Source: Gari tellinella (Eukaryota > Mollusca > Bivalvia > Cardiida > Psammobiidae). From it: 64,000 nucleotides of DNA. The DNA lies in NCBI GenBank assembly GCA_922989275.2, contig OV277861.1:23032479-23096478 (forward strand), written 5' to 3'. The notes beneath the pieces were generated by a model. It worked only from the letters and a program-made list of their open reading frames with translations. It searched no databases and was not told the origin of the DNA. Below are positions 31,893-42,250 of this stretch, piece by piece (position 1 is the first letter of the stretch; every line of letters starts with the position of its first letter). Position numbers and translations under genes: made by a program.

Positions 31893-32451
31893 TAAAAACA
31901 ACTGGTCAAAAGACATTAAACACGTGATGTCAGAATTAGGTCTAATAGAGTCGTTTGATAGGAAAACCGTTATCAGTATTTCTTAGGCTAATACGATGAT
32001 CCATAACTACTATAGCAATATCTGGTCTCACGAAGTTGAAAAAGTACAAAAACTTAGAACATACAGACGTTTCAAAAATACATTTGGGTGTGAATACTAT
32101 GTGAAAATGAACCTTAGCAAATATGAGCGCTCAGTATTAAGCCAGTTCAGATCAGGTATTTTACCGTTAAGAATTGATACAGGCAGATATATAGGTGAAT
32201 CACGTGACCAAAGACTATGTAGATTTTGTGATAGCGACAGCGTAGAAGATGAGGTTCATTTCTTATTTAATTGTATTTATTACAATGACATAAGGCGAGA
32301 ACCCCAGTTTCATAGTTTATTCGTCGACACTGAAAACAGTCCTATAGATCAAAGACTATCAACTGCTATGACTTCATGTCCACGACAACTTGCAAAATAT
32401 TTAGTCAAAGCATATGTTGTTAGAAGAAACGTTATTTTCAATCAAAATTAG
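31893..32451 (+). pseudogene. LINE ORF2 fragment, right part
   Basis: Resumes at NNWSKDIKHVMSELGL, has a stop at 31,984, then an open frame from 31,996 with SGILPLRIDTGRY and the knuckle CRFCDS..EVHFLFNC, the same C-terminal signature as the fragment at 5,485. Together with 26,943-27,440 it makes one LINE split by the Helentron-like element. Confidence 0.75.
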
Positions 32452-32514
32452 GATGTCGCAATTATTATAGTAATAGTATGGTTGAAATATCAACTTAAGC
32501 TTTTAAAGGACAAA

Positions 32515-33440
32515 TGCTACAAGGTAAACCGTTATTCTTTCTCAACAGGCGAGTTGGTGATTAGCTGGATGGGGCGCAGCGATGACAGTTAGAATCCAGA
32601 TCATACGCCGTGCAACTCGGCGTCTGATCAAGCTTCAAACTGTTTAACTCTGGGTAATTGTCGCAGTTTTATTGCAATACGTTTGCATTTCGTTCCGTTT
32701 GAACGAGAGAGAATAACGTTTTCGACACTGTTCCATGTTGTTGTAACTATGCATTCTGTAAATGCATAACAATATTACATGTATTAACTGTGTTAAATTG
32801 AATCATGATGTTTCAATGAATACCTTATCATTGATATGTACACTGAAGAGTTCTCAGTTTTGTTGCAGGGGAAATAACTATCCTTTCCTAAAAAGCGACT
32901 TGGTGGTCCGTTTGATGGCGCACCATATAGCCAGTTTGGAACAAGTTCAGACGCCGAGTAAGTCGGCGTCTTAGCAGGCGCCAAACTGTCATACACTCGT
33001 TGAAGCGAATCACCGACGTTAGCGGTAAAATGTGACCTTCGCAGGTTTATCGCAGTGAGTTTGCCATTCGTTTCGTTTGGACGGGAAATATAATAACCTT
33101 TATGAACATTGTTCCATATTGCGGGCATTCTTTAAACGTATAATTAGATTACAACGGTGTTCGACTGATTCATGATGTTTCAATGATTACCTTATCCATT
33201 ACATGTTTGTTTATAGCCGGATAATTCGTTATCCCTTGCAAAAGAACGAGTTTATAATTTGTTTGATGGTGCCCAGCGAATTCAGTTTGGGTCCAGATCA
33301 CACACCGAGTAACTCGGTATCTGACCAAGCTCTAAACTGTCAGTCACTCGTTGAAGCGAATCGCCAACGTTTGCGATTAACTGCAATTTCCGCCACTGTA
33401 CCATGTTTTGTTAACTACATATTCGTTAAATGTATATAAA
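32515..33440 (+). repeat. three degenerate tandem units built on a family A MITE
   Basis: Each unit holds a diverged family A MITE (H1 hairpins at about 32,586, 32,934 and 33,283; right ends ..GTTTTCGACACTG, ..CTTTATGAACATTG, ..TTTCCGCCACTG) plus a shared tail (GTTCCATGTTGTTGTAACTA; TCATGATGTTTCAATGAWTACCTTATC). Spacing about 350-375 bp. Confidence 0.7.
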
Positions 33441-33572
33441 AAGGGACAAGACATTTATGTTTAAATTGGTGGTGACTTATAGGCCCACTGGGTCGGGTGC
33501 AAATTGTTTGTATTTAAACAATATTTTGTTAAAAACATTTTGTTCTATGCACATGTCACAATAATAAAATAT

Positions 33573-33599
33573 TTACTTACTTACTTACTTACTTACTTA
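33573..33599 (+). repeat. (TTAC)n microsatellite
   Basis: Six consecutive TTAC units next to the truncated left end of a family C MITE. Confidence 0.9.
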
Positions 33600-33838
33600 G
33601 AAGCGACTTTTAGCGTATCTAATAATTATATTCTTTCGCTGAAGAAAATAGTTCGAGTTTATATCCTCGTAAACAATTACCATAACAAATATTCTTATAT
33701 AGCCTAGCAGATGGTAGTTTAAAGTAGGCTGAAAGTAAAGCAGGATGTGCCTTAAGGCACATTCTGCTTTACTTTCAACCTGCTTCAAGTGATCACCTAT
33801 ATTGAATGTTATATACGGATTATTGGGTAAAATGTTAA
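33598..33838. mobile_element. MITE family C copy (H2 core)
   Basis: GAAGCGACTTTTAGCGTATC to TATTGGGTAAAATGTTAA. H2 hairpin at 33,722-33,787 with tip GTGCC-TTAA-GGCAC. The CCCTTTCCCC terminus is replaced by the microsatellite. Confidence 0.75.
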
Positions 33839-33894
33839 TGTACCATAAACAATAAAAACAAGCTTGCATCGTATGACTATTTCTGATAATCAGC

Positions 33895-34003
33895 TTAACC
33901 CTTTAACTACTAAGGCTATAAACACTGACATTTGCAAACAGTTTGGATTCTGATCAGACGCCGCGAAACGCGGCGTCTGATCAGAATCCAAATTGTTTGT
34001 CGC
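33895..34003. mobile_element. MITE family B fragment with near-perfect H1 hairpin
   Basis: TTAACCCTTTAACTACTAAG, then H1 at 33,935-34,000 with tip GCGAAACGC and perfect GATTCTGATCAGACGCCGCG arms. The rest of the MITE is replaced by a SINE-like tail. Confidence 0.75.
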
Positions 34004-34130
34004 TCTTATCAAATAGTTCAAAGTCAAGAACGCCTAAAAGTCCAAAATTTAAAAGTAAATTTTGAACGCACAATTCCTGTGCGAAAAGGGCGCTATATAA
34101 ATCTGGTTTAACAATAAATAATAATAATAT
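34004..34130 (+). mobile_element. SINE-like 3' tail
   Basis: GAACGCACAATTCCTGTGCG, AGCGCTATATAAAT-type text (GGGCGCTATATAAATCTGG) and a TAATAATAAT tail. The same tail is at 51,120-51,205. Such GCGCTATATAAAT + (TAA)n ends are typical of metazoan SINE/LINE 3' ends; the head is missing. Confidence 0.5.
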
Positions 34131-34382
34131 CAGTATAGTGGATAGCGCGCTATTCTGTCCCGTTTTAATAGAAAAGAAACGCAAACATAATGCAATAAAA
34201 TGTAAAGAAAATTCAACATTTTGAAAATGTTAACAATTATTATCAATCGAAATAGCAAACAGCTAGGAGCCTGATCTGACACCGGGTTACCCGGTGTCTG
34301 ATCTGGCTCCAAACTGTTATTAAAGGAAATAAGGATTTAGCATAAACGCGTTTATTAGGAAATAACAACCTCTTCTCCGCTG
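34131..34382 (+). mobile_element. MITE family A copy, diverged
   Basis: CAGTATAGTGGATAGCGCGC to ACCTCTTCTCCGCTG. H1 hairpin 34,256-34,317 with tip CCGGGTTACCCGG; the outer arm has lost part of CAAACAG. Confidence 0.7.
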
Positions 34383-34383
34383 T

Positions 34384-34552
34384 AGATGCGCATGCGGAAG
34401 GTCCGTGGTTCAACCCCAGTTGCCGATTTGTGCCTGAAACAGTGCGTAAAAGGGCTTCTGGGGTCTTCCTCCACATGTATTTAGCTTGACATCGCGATAT
34501 AACTGAAAAACTGTTGAAAGCGACGTTAAATCATAACAAATACAAATTAAAT
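34384..34552 (+). mobile_element. SINE remnant with B box and conserved central block
   Basis: GTCCGTGGTTCAACCCC (B-box-like) at the left, then GGGCTTCTGGGGTCTTCCTC and CGACGTTAAATC before an ACAAATACAAAT tail. This resembles the central domain of Nin-DC-type SINEs known from molluscs and deuterostomes. The A box is lost at the MITE boundary. Confidence 0.5.
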
Positions 34553-34562
34553 TATAACCTAC

Positions 34563-34611
34563 CTATCACACTGCAGGCAAACACTGCCATGAGGTACGGT
34601 AGACAGCTCAT
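34563..34611 (-). CDS. TENA/THI-4-like gene, exon 1 (signal peptide)
   Basis: ATG followed by 15 codons (MSCLPYLMAVFACSVI) and one base, then donor GTAGGT. The hydrophobic core is that of a signal peptide. The phase-1 end plus the TG start of exon 2 makes a GTG codon and continues VCDGKNLSLS without a stop. The 7.7-kb first intron contains the split LINE, the satellite element and several MITEs. The short exon is supported only by phase and signal-peptide logic. Confidence 0.5.
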
Positions 34612-34793
34612 CTTGTCGTTTTCCCTCTCTAGTTGTTGTGTTGTCACCTAGTATTCCTACCAGCAGCAAACTCAGAAAATTCATTGCAACTTGTGGTCCT
34701 TTTATACGTGTACGCCTACGCAAGGCCATATTGCGGTTTGCTTATTGTGTTGTGAAATCCGCCTCACCTTCTAGGAAAACGGTGTCATGTACA

Positions 34794-34979
34794 GGGGCCC
34801 GTTTCATAAAACTTCGTACGACGAAAACGATCGTAAGTCAAAACTTTAAAATACATTTAATTTTCAAGACGATTCCAAAAAGATATCACAAGACAGGATT
34901 AGATGGAGAAATACATGATAATTGAGACTTTTATAATCTGACTTACGATAACATTTGTCGTACGAAGTTTTATGAAACT
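34794..34979. mobile_element. MITE family F copy
   Basis: GGGGCCCGTTTCATAAAACT to TACGAAGTTTTATGAAACTG, internal TCACAAGACAGGATTA as in the other copies. Confidence 0.85.
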
Positions 34980-35322
34980 GATATTTATGTTAGGGAGAAT
35001 GGACGAGTATATATGCATCATACTATAAGTAAGCATCACTTTTTAACTGTTTTAATATTTGTTTGTGCCAATTCTCACTTTACATTATTTCAGAAAGTCA
35101 TAATAAAACATGCCGAGTCTTTGCCGAAAATGGGTATATTATACATTTCAAATGCCCACAGATAAAATAAAAACATTACAACCTATGTTTTTCTTTTTAC
35201 CACGGTACTAAGCTATGTTTGAAGAACCTATGCAAGAATTTTTTATAGAGATCATTACGCTTAACGCGGCGTTTGATCAGGGTCCAAACTTTGTGCAAAT
35301 GTCAGTGTTGTTGACCTTGACA
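34980..35322. other. gene-free stretch
   Basis: Only half an H1 hairpin (right arm ACGCGGCGTTTGATCAGGGT at 35,265-35,284). Confidence 0.4.
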
Positions 35323-35526
35323 GTTAACCCTTTACTTTATAAAACGCCATTTAGCGCATTCCATTTAATCATCCGCGGAAGAAAATAGTTCCAATCTATA
35401 CAATCATAAATATGTATTAGAAGAAATATTTTCTAAATTTCTAGCATGTGGTAACTTAAAGAGGCTGAAAGTAAAGCAGAATGCTTTCAACCTGCTTGAA
35501 GTAGTCACCTATTTTCAAAGGGTTAA
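35323..35526. mobile_element. MITE family C, H2 tip deleted
   Basis: TTAACCCTTTACTTTATAAA to TTTCAAAGGGTTAA with TTAA on both ends. The hairpin is shortened to AGGCTGAAAGTAAAGCAG..TTTCAACCTGCTT, with the distal stem missing. Confidence 0.75.
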
Positions 35527-35792
35527 AGGGTGAAACCGAATTTCTTGTTATAAGGATATTTTTAACAGCCGGATATATCTTAATATCATAACTGCCATGC
35601 CGTCATATTATTTTTTAAAAAATGTTGTTTGCTTTTATTTATCAAATTTTAAGTAAATTGACAAAAGTGATATCGTTATGAATGTCAAAAAATTTGGATT
35701 CTGATCTCACATTGAGCTACTTGGCTTCTGACCTGTTTCAAAACTATTTCCAAACAACCATTGTACCCGAGGTGAAACTGTTAAGGAGATAA

Positions 35793-36187
35793 ACAGCGCT
35801 CTCTCTTTACAAAAACACCCAATGGGAGACAAGGATTGTGTTTGTTGTTCGTAAAGAGGTGTAGTTGGGAGGAAAAATCAATACGCTTAGAGTGCTGAGC
35901 ATGAATTGGCTTACATTTGCAAACAGTTTGAACCCAGATCAGACACCGCGTAACGCGGCGTCTGATCTGGGTTCAAATTGTTTGTCATTCGTCTTTATGT
36001 TTCTTCCGTCTAAATGTCCAAAATACGTAACTTTGAGAAAAACAGCAATCAACAGTTTTAATCTGACGATATTGCAGCAGAGAAAGCGTTAGACATACAT
36101 GTAGTTGTTTTGTTGGGGCGAATAGCGGCAAGTATTGTTGTAAGGAGGGACTCGTTGTTCGGAGGGCCGTTGTAGGGAGGGAACAAT
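35793..36187. mobile_element. MITE family E copy (H1 core)
   Basis: CAGCGCTCTCTCTTTACAAA to GGGCCGTTGTAGGGAGGGAA. H1 at 35,919-35,984 with arms AACCCAGATCAGACACCGCG and CGCGGCGTCTGATCTGGGTT. Confidence 0.75.
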
Positions 36188-37170
36188 ACTACCAATAGCT
36201 GGAATATATATGTATATTCAAGGGGCTAACAATGTTTACAGTTAACGGACGCGTTATAGAAGTGTTCATGTAAAGATACAATTAAGCTCGCTTATAACTA
36301 AATTTGATATAACGAATTATTGGATATAATGAAACAAATCTTATACCCCAATCTCTTATTAACGTATATATAGTAAAATGGACCTGATATCACGAAATTT
36401 GGATATAACGAAATAATTTAAATGGTCTCGACGACTTCGTTATTTATGATTGATACGTACTGTAAATGGTTTTCATCGGGGCCTCGTCTCAATTATTTCT
36501 CAGGAATGCATATAGTGTATAGTTGGTTGCCTGAAATATTGTCACGTGCCGAGCGGTAATACACGTCATGTTTGGGGTCTGATCTGGATCCAATTTGGTA
36601 GCGTGATTCAGGATCACCCCTTTTTTCTTTTTCTCTCTCTCTCTTTCTCTATTAAATATTAACTAAAATGGACTCTCTTTCGTGCGGCAAATAAAGTAAA
36701 AGTAAGGCGTAATCAAATTTTACGTGATGCTTTATTTATATCCTATTCAATAATAAAAACTTCAAGTCACTAGACTTCTTCTATTTCTAAATAATTCTAT
36801 TCTAAAAAATAAGGCAATAAGGTACCTCACCTTTGAAATTCTATTCCGAGAGTCCTCGCTTCGTCTGCAAGCGAGCTATTTATGCAGAAAGCACGGCCAT
36901 GTGGTGTGCACCAAATTTCTGGTGCGCGCACCAGAATCTTGGTGCGATTTTACATTAAAATCGCACCAAAAATCTCTGTTGCACATAAATCGCACCAAAG
37001 TGTGCACTCCTTGTATGGTGTGCGAAGACACTGGCCCTTCGGGCGTTTACAAAACTTACTCCCTGCGAAGCTAATGTAGTCATACCGTCATGAACGTCAA
37101 AAAGATGTTGTTTATTCCTTATTAAACTTCCATAAACCTTTTCCATGGCTTTTAACTGAAAATACAATTC
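36188..37170. other. gene-free stretch
   Basis: Includes GATATAACGAAT-type repeats (36,305-36,415), a TC microsatellite (36,630-36,655) and a block of GGTGCG/CGCACC inverted words at 36,900-37,030 (TTGGTGCGATTTTACAT..AAAATCGCACCAA is a small hairpin). Confidence 0.45.
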
Positions 37171-37255
37171 TAATTGAAATGCGTTACGCGGCGTCTGATT
37201 AGGATCGAAACTGTTTGCAAAAAGCTATCGTACTCGGGGTAAGGCAGTGAAGGGG

Positions 37256-37384
37256 TTAAATCACAGGTTCTTGACACATACATGTATTAACAATTTTTTT
37301 ACTAGACGTCTTTTGCCGTTTATATATAAACGGCAATATAGGTCTAGATTTTTTTTAAATATATGTCAAGAACCTGTGGGTTAA
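37256..37384. mobile_element. short palindromic MITE with TTAA ends
   Basis: TTAAATCACAGGTTCTTGAC and the complement GTCAAGAACCTGTGGGTTAA. The centre AACGGCAATATAGG pairs with TTGCCGTTTATATA in part. A fragment of the same end is at 26,051-26,085. Confidence 0.8.
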
Positions 37385-37389
37385 ATGTA

Positions 37390-37738
37390 CATCGCTCCCT
37401 CTCTAAAACGACACCCAACGGGAGACAATAAATATGTGCGTTATTCAGAGGGAGTCGTTATAGGTAGGGAACTTTGTTAACATTTGCAAACAGCTCGAAT
37501 CCAGATCAGACACCGCGCTATACGCGGCGTCTGATCTGCTTTTAAGCTGTTTGTCATTTGTCATTATGTTTTTTTCTGTCAAAATGTCATTTATGTAAGA
37601 AAAAAAGCAGAAAACAATTTTAGGTAGAAAATGATGCATCAGTGCAAGCATAAATCTTAATTTTCGTGGGAACAACGGTGAATGTCGTTGTAAGGAGGGA
37701 GTCGTTGTGGGGAGGGCCGTTGTAGGGAGGGCTCACTG
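37390..37738. mobile_element. MITE family E copy (H1 core)
   Basis: CATCGCTCCCTCTCTAAAAC to GTTGTAGGGAGGGCTCACTG with TA at both flanks. H1 at 37,484-37,553. It ends 47 bases before the protease exon. Confidence 0.8.
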
Positions 37739-37785
37739 TACTATCTGCGAAGTAGATTGATAATGTTTGCTTTATTTACTTTCAG

Positions 37786-37948
37786 CCGGACTAGTCGGCA
37801 GGATTGTCGGCGGTCAAGACACGACCACATTGAAACATCTTCATCAGGTCTCCCTTCAGCAACAAAGTGGCTTTCACTTCTGTGGGGGCTCGGTCATCGG
37901 AGAAAACTGGTTCATTACGGCTGCTCACTGCACCTTTGGACAAACAGC
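37786..37948 (+). CDS. trypsin-like serine protease (S1) exon
   Basis: A 163-base exon with acceptor TTTACTTTCAG and donor GTAAGT. It encodes GLVGR followed by [20 protein letters not shown], then [24 protein letters not shown] is the zymogen activation site; after cleavage the new Ile N-terminus orders the active site. TAAHC carries the catalytic His, and FCGG has the paired Cys. The exons with the catalytic Asp and Ser are not seen in the next 20 kb and the signal exon is not seen upstream, so the gene is either very long or this is a stranded exon. Phases (start after codon base 1, end after base 2) are normal for an internal exon. Confidence 0.8.
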
Positions 37949-38251
37949 GTAAGTTTGAATGTTGTGAACAGGGCTGCCATAAGTTGATAAAAGAAATCCT
38001 AAGATTTCAAATTTTCAATTTTTCCGAAGACATTTTACTAAACCGTACCATTACCCCCATAGTCTTTTTCTTGTTTGGAAGACACATGACTGCTTAAAAC
38101 AGGTTGAAAGTAAAGCAGAATGCGCCATAAGGCGTTGCACTGTTATATATTTTCATTAGTTGTTGTTGTCATATAAAAAATGGTTCAAAAAGCATGTACT
38201 AGTAGAGTCCAAAAGGATAATAAATATCCACAAGATATATTTATGGTTGAA

Positions 38252-38578
38252 AGGGTTAACAACGGCCACCCGAACAACGCTTCCCTCCTTACAACAATAC
38301 CTGCCGCTGCTTCCCAAAGAAGACAGTTATGTCTTACTTTTCACTGGCCTAAAATTGCCGTCTGCTGTTTTATCTCTCAAAGTTACGTATTAGAATTTTC
38401 ATAAAAACGAGTGACAAACAATTTGGACCAAGATCAGATGCCGGGTTTCGCGGCGTCTGATCTGGGTTCAAATTGTTTGCTAATTGTATTAATATTCCCT
38501 CTCTGTAACAACTCCCTCCGAACAACGCACGCAATCTGTGTCTTTAATTGGGTGTTGTTGTATAGAGAGGGAGCTCTG
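38252..38578. mobile_element. MITE family E copy, inverted (H1 core)
   Basis: CAACGGCCACCCGAACAACG to GTTGTATAGAGAGGGAGCTC. H1 at 38,415-38,478 with arms TTTGGACCAAGATCAGATGC and GCGTCTGATCTGGGTTCAAA. Confidence 0.7.
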
Positions 38579-38964
38579 TACTAATACACTGTAAAAGCAG
38601 GTGTTTTGAATCCAAACACATATGAAAACACTTTCACGTGTTTTGGTGTTTTCTGAAAAACACTAGTGTTTTACATTAAAACATTACGTGAAACAGTGTT
38701 TTGACTGAAAACGGGAGACGCGTGTTTTGGGCTTGTAACGAGTTGAGAACGCAAAAACACGTTTTGGTATAGTTAATGTTTTATTTCAAAACACATCAGT
38801 TTTATTTTGAGTTACATGACATACGCTTTGTGATTTATTTCAAAACACATATGCGATGTATTCAAAACACATATGTTTTATGCAAAGTGACATAAACCTT
38901 CATATACGACGTAGTTTGTATACAGATCTTAACATAATGGGCACAAAATTTATACTGTTACATG

Positions 38965-39100
38965 TAACTCTTTGCCCAATAATCTGTTTCTTGTATAAAA
39001 ACAGTTTAAATTTTAAAGAATATTGAAAGTAAAGCAGAGTGTGTCTTAAAGCGTATTCTGCTTTACTTTCAGCCTGCTTTAACCTGAAAGGATTTAGAAA
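38965..39100. mobile_element. MITE family C relic (H2 core) nested in the 2.3-kb element
   Basis: AATATTGAAAGTAAAGCAGA..TCTGCTTTACTTTCAGCCTG hairpin with tip GTGTCTTAAAGCGTA. Confidence 0.6.
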
Positions 39101-39149
39101 CTATTTCTGATGGTACATGTTCATGACTATGAAATGATACTATGCTGTG

Positions 39150-39390
39150 CAGTGGAAAAGACGTAATTCTTTCCCGTTTAAATGAAACGCATATAAAACG
39201 CAATAAAATGGTGAAATATCAACTTTTAGAAATAGCTCACGGTGTATTCTAATCCGAGTTTTAAACAGTTTGGTGCCTGAACAGACGCCGGGTTACCCGG
39301 CGTCTGATCTGACTCAAACCTGCTTTCAATGGAAATAAAAGTGTTTAGCGCAAACGCGTTTATTGGGAAAGAATAACGTATTCTCTACTG
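39150..39390 (+). mobile_element. MITE family A copy
   Basis: CAGTGGAAAAGACGTAATTC to AACGTATTCTCTACTG. H1 at 39,264-39,325 with tip GGGTTACCC and a damaged right arm. Confidence 0.8.
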
Positions 39391-39422
39391 TATTTTCTTC
39401 AGTTGAGGAATAAACCAAATGC

Positions 39423-39863
39423 TTAACCCTTACCATGCTAAGCGGGACTTAGCTAGCATTTGCAAACAGCTTGGATCAGGATCAGATTCCGCGCCACACG
39501 GCGTTCGATCTAGGTCCAAGCTGTTTTCGACTCATAGTTAACTTTTCTTCATCTTACAGTGGAGAAAACGTTATTCTTTCCCAATAAACGCGTTTACGCT
39601 TAAACTATTATTTCCATTGCAAACAGTTTGGAGCCAGATCAGACGCCCTGTCAACCGGCGTCTGATGAGGCTCCAAACTGTTTGTCTCCACCATAAACAT
39701 GAATAATCAGAATTGTCCAAAAATTGCACTTTTCTACGTTTTAGTGTTTTGCGTTTGCGTTTCGTTTCGTTTAAACGGGAAAGAATAACAGATTCTCCAC
39801 TGTAAAAACAACAACATTAAAACTAGCTTGAAGAAGATGGCAATTCAGCATGATAAGGGTTAA
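39423..39863. mobile_element. TTAA-type MITE (CCCTTAYCATGCT ends) containing a family A MITE
   Basis: TTAACCCTTACCATGCT and the complement of TTAACCCTTATCATGCT. It has its own H1 hairpin at 39,463-39,526 (arms CAGCTTGGATCAGGATCAGA and GATCTAGGTCCAAGCTG), then a complete family A MITE at 39,557-39,802 as a secondary insert. Confidence 0.8.
39557..39802 (-). mobile_element. MITE family A, complete copy nested in a TTAA MITE
   Basis: CAGTGGAGAAAACGTTATTC to AACAGATTCTCCACTG with TA at both flanks. H1 at 39,620-39,684 with GCCCTGTCAACCGGC tip. Confidence 0.9.
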
Positions 39864-40911
39864 AGTTAATGTTCCACCCTGACACAGTTATAAAACACTG
39901 TCACTTCAATGTCAATCATTGTCACACACATTAACTATCACTATTTCATCTAAATCCAGTGACGACATCACATATGCTACTGGTATTGCTGGTCCATCGA
40001 CGTTGTCCGGCTAGGGCGACGATCTAGATCCATGTGCGCATATTGAATAATAGGGAGATCATCATTATTGTCCCCTTTACCATTTCCGATAAGTACATGT
40101 ACATGTAAAACTAAGGTCAACCAAAACACACTGGTCACTGTCCAATCGTGCTACAAACATTGTGTGCACGTGCAAAACGTCTTTTAGTGCACTCCGGCAT
40201 ATGTAAAAGATATTCAAACCATCATTTCGTTTGGCGCCATTGTTGTCGGAGTAACCGATAACAAAACCCCACTTTACACAAACTTGAGTATTCCATAACA
40301 ATTAGAATAAATAATTTACAAATACTGCTGGAATGAATAACTGTTCCAAAACGGGATGGCGATGATGTATGACAACAAATTCTGTATATTTACCTTGAAA
40401 TAATAACTATTCCAATGAATCGAATATAATCCAAGCGGCAGCCGTTTCTCGTGCGTAACCAAATCGTTTTCAGAACCCGTCACGTGCTTTTAGTGATAAC
40501 TCCGGGTTTTTTGTCACGTGACATTTTTCTAAAAATAAACGCCAGCACATTGACCTGTTTTCCACTGCAACGCTAAGAAAACGCTAGTGTTTAGTTAGCC
40601 TTGTAAAACGATCATTTTTGAAGAGGAACATTCTGAAAGGCTTTGATTTTAAGCCAATCTCTTTAAATATGCTAAAATTGTCATTTAAAATGGATTGATA
40701 TCAAAATAGTAGAAGAATAATATTCATCGCATGTCAATGAAAACGCCCGTGTTTTATTGAAATGAAGCTTGTAAAACACTGGCATGAAACTTTTAAACGT
40801 GTGTAAAACACTAACGATTATATTAAAAAATATTGGTGTTTTCTAGAAAGCGCTAGCATTTCGACAGGAAACACAATTAAAACACGTGTAGAATTCGCCA
40901 AATTTACAGTG

Positions 40912-41277
40912 TATAATATTCACTTTTATCAGAGTCCTGGGTTATCCCATTAGCCTTATTTGATAGAGTATTTGCCAGATTTCACATACTGACTTTTCCA
41001 TGCAGTGCCATTTCATAATTTATTTTGATTATAAGAGATTGTTTTAAACCGAAAGTACCTATGGAAGGTAACCGATACGCACTGTTTCGTTGAATAATGA
41101 TTCTTGAATTGTCGGTCTTATATACAAACCGCTAGGTGTCGCACGAATTGTGCGCGGATGCCCTTAATTAAATATGTAAAGTAAGATCACTTTCACCCAA
41201 GCGTCAATCAGTTTCCATTCAGTTCAGAAGCACCCCAGATGTTGAAAACTCTGGCAGATTTGTTAAGCATCCCCTGA
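40912..41277. other. gene-free stretch
   Basis: Nothing recognised. Confidence 0.4.
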
Positions 41278-41483
41278 GGCCCGTTTCATAAAACTTCTTA
41301 CGACAAATGTGGTTGTAAGTCATAACTTTAAAATACATTTAATTTATTATTTCTCTATCTTTTCAAGACGTTCCAAAAAGATGTCACAAGACAGGATTAT
41401 ATTGAGAAATAAATAATAATTGAGACTTTTATAATCTTACTTACGACAACATTTGTCGTACGAAGTTTTATGAAACGGGGCCC
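41278..41483. mobile_element. MITE family F copy
   Basis: GGCCCGTTTCATAAAACTTC to GAAGTTTTATGAAACGGGGC with TCACAAGACAGGATTAT inside. Confidence 0.85.
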
Positions 41484-41708
41484 TGGTCAGGATGCAACTA
41501 CTTGTAAATGTCGTATACCTGCAGATCTGATCTTGATTCAAACCTACTAAGACTTCTACCTCTTAAATGAATATTTATTACATCAATATTATCATTAATT
41601 CATATATTTCTTTTTTAAAATATTAGATCATGTTTCACACTGTTTGTACAGCATGTTAGTGCAGGATGGAGTGTATGCGTTAGATATTGATATAGGATTA
41701 AGGAAATG

Positions 41709-41822
41709 TTAGACCGAAAACGACCCTTCAAAAGGATTGAAACGACCTTTCCCTAAAATAGACCGAAACGACCTAGGTCGAAACAACCTGGACCAGAGCG
41801 ACCAAGGGCCGAAAGGACCTGT
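41709..41822. repeat. degenerate CGAAACGACCT tandem block
   Basis: About ten imperfect copies of GACCGAAACGACC-type words, ending GGCCGAAAGGACC. No coding potential. Confidence 0.6.
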
Positions 41823-42004
41823 TACCATAAATCTCATTGAAAGAGAGTGTCGTTACTACAGGCCTTCCATAGTGGGTTTTTTTTTTTCAAAATGCCGGTA
41901 ATTTTCAAATTTTGTAATTTTCAACGCGAATGAGTTCTTTCGTTTGACCAAATCACCCGCGCGCATATCAAACGCAACACATTAGTGATAAACTTTTACA
42001 TATA

Positions 42005-42250
42005 CAGTGGAGAATCTGTTATTCTTTCCCGTTTAAACGCAAACGTACGCAAACGCAAAACACTAAAACGTAGAAAAGTACAACATTTTGACAATTCTGA
42101 TAATTCATGTTTATCTTGGTGGCAAACAGTTTGGAGCCTGGTCAGACGCCGGGTTACCCGGCGTCTGATCTGGCTCCAAACTGTTTGCACTGCAAATAAT
42201 AGTTTTAGCGTAAACGCGTTTATTGGGAAAGAATATTAGATTCTCCACTG
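42005..42250 (+). mobile_element. MITE family A, complete 246-bp copy
   Basis: Same length and structure as the copy at 17,005, flanked by TA. H1 at 42,124-42,188 with tip GGGTTACCC. The right TIR carries ATATTAG in place of ATAACAG. Confidence 0.95.

Larger units (their letters stand above)
27441..31896 (+). mobile_element. Helentron/pearl-like non-autonomous element with satellite core
   Basis: Starts GCTCGCC and ends GGCGAGCTAAAAA, so the two ends carry a short inverted repeat. It lies between an AAA and a run of A in a LINE frame. The interior is a ~165-bp tandem array (about 27,470-31,790); the 3' part has a GACGACGCCGACGACGAC stretch and a terminal hairpin-like AGCTCGTC..GGCGAGCT. This matches the architecture of bivalve pearl/HINE elements (tandem core, short end repeats, insertion into A/T). 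No Rep-helicase ORF is present. Confidence 0.65.
38587..40911. mobile_element. 2.3-kb TIR element with AAAACACT subterminal repeats, holding nested MITEs
   Basis: Ends CACTGTAAA and TTTACAGTG flanked by TA. Both subterminal regions (38,600-38,880 and 40,560-40,900) are dense in GTGTTTT / AAAACACT words in both orientations. Short CACTG TIRs with many subterminal repeats recall CACTA/EnSpm-type elements; no transposase is left. Removing the inserts leaves roughly 1.5 kb. Confidence 0.65.

Noticed and set aside
33203..33439. Short coding frame
   Set aside because: Lies across a degenerate MITE unit and has no coding character.
17005..42250. Exactly 25,000 bp between two family A MITEs as a duplication signal
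   Set aside because: The flanks are unrelated and each copy has its own TA site; the spacing is coincidence.
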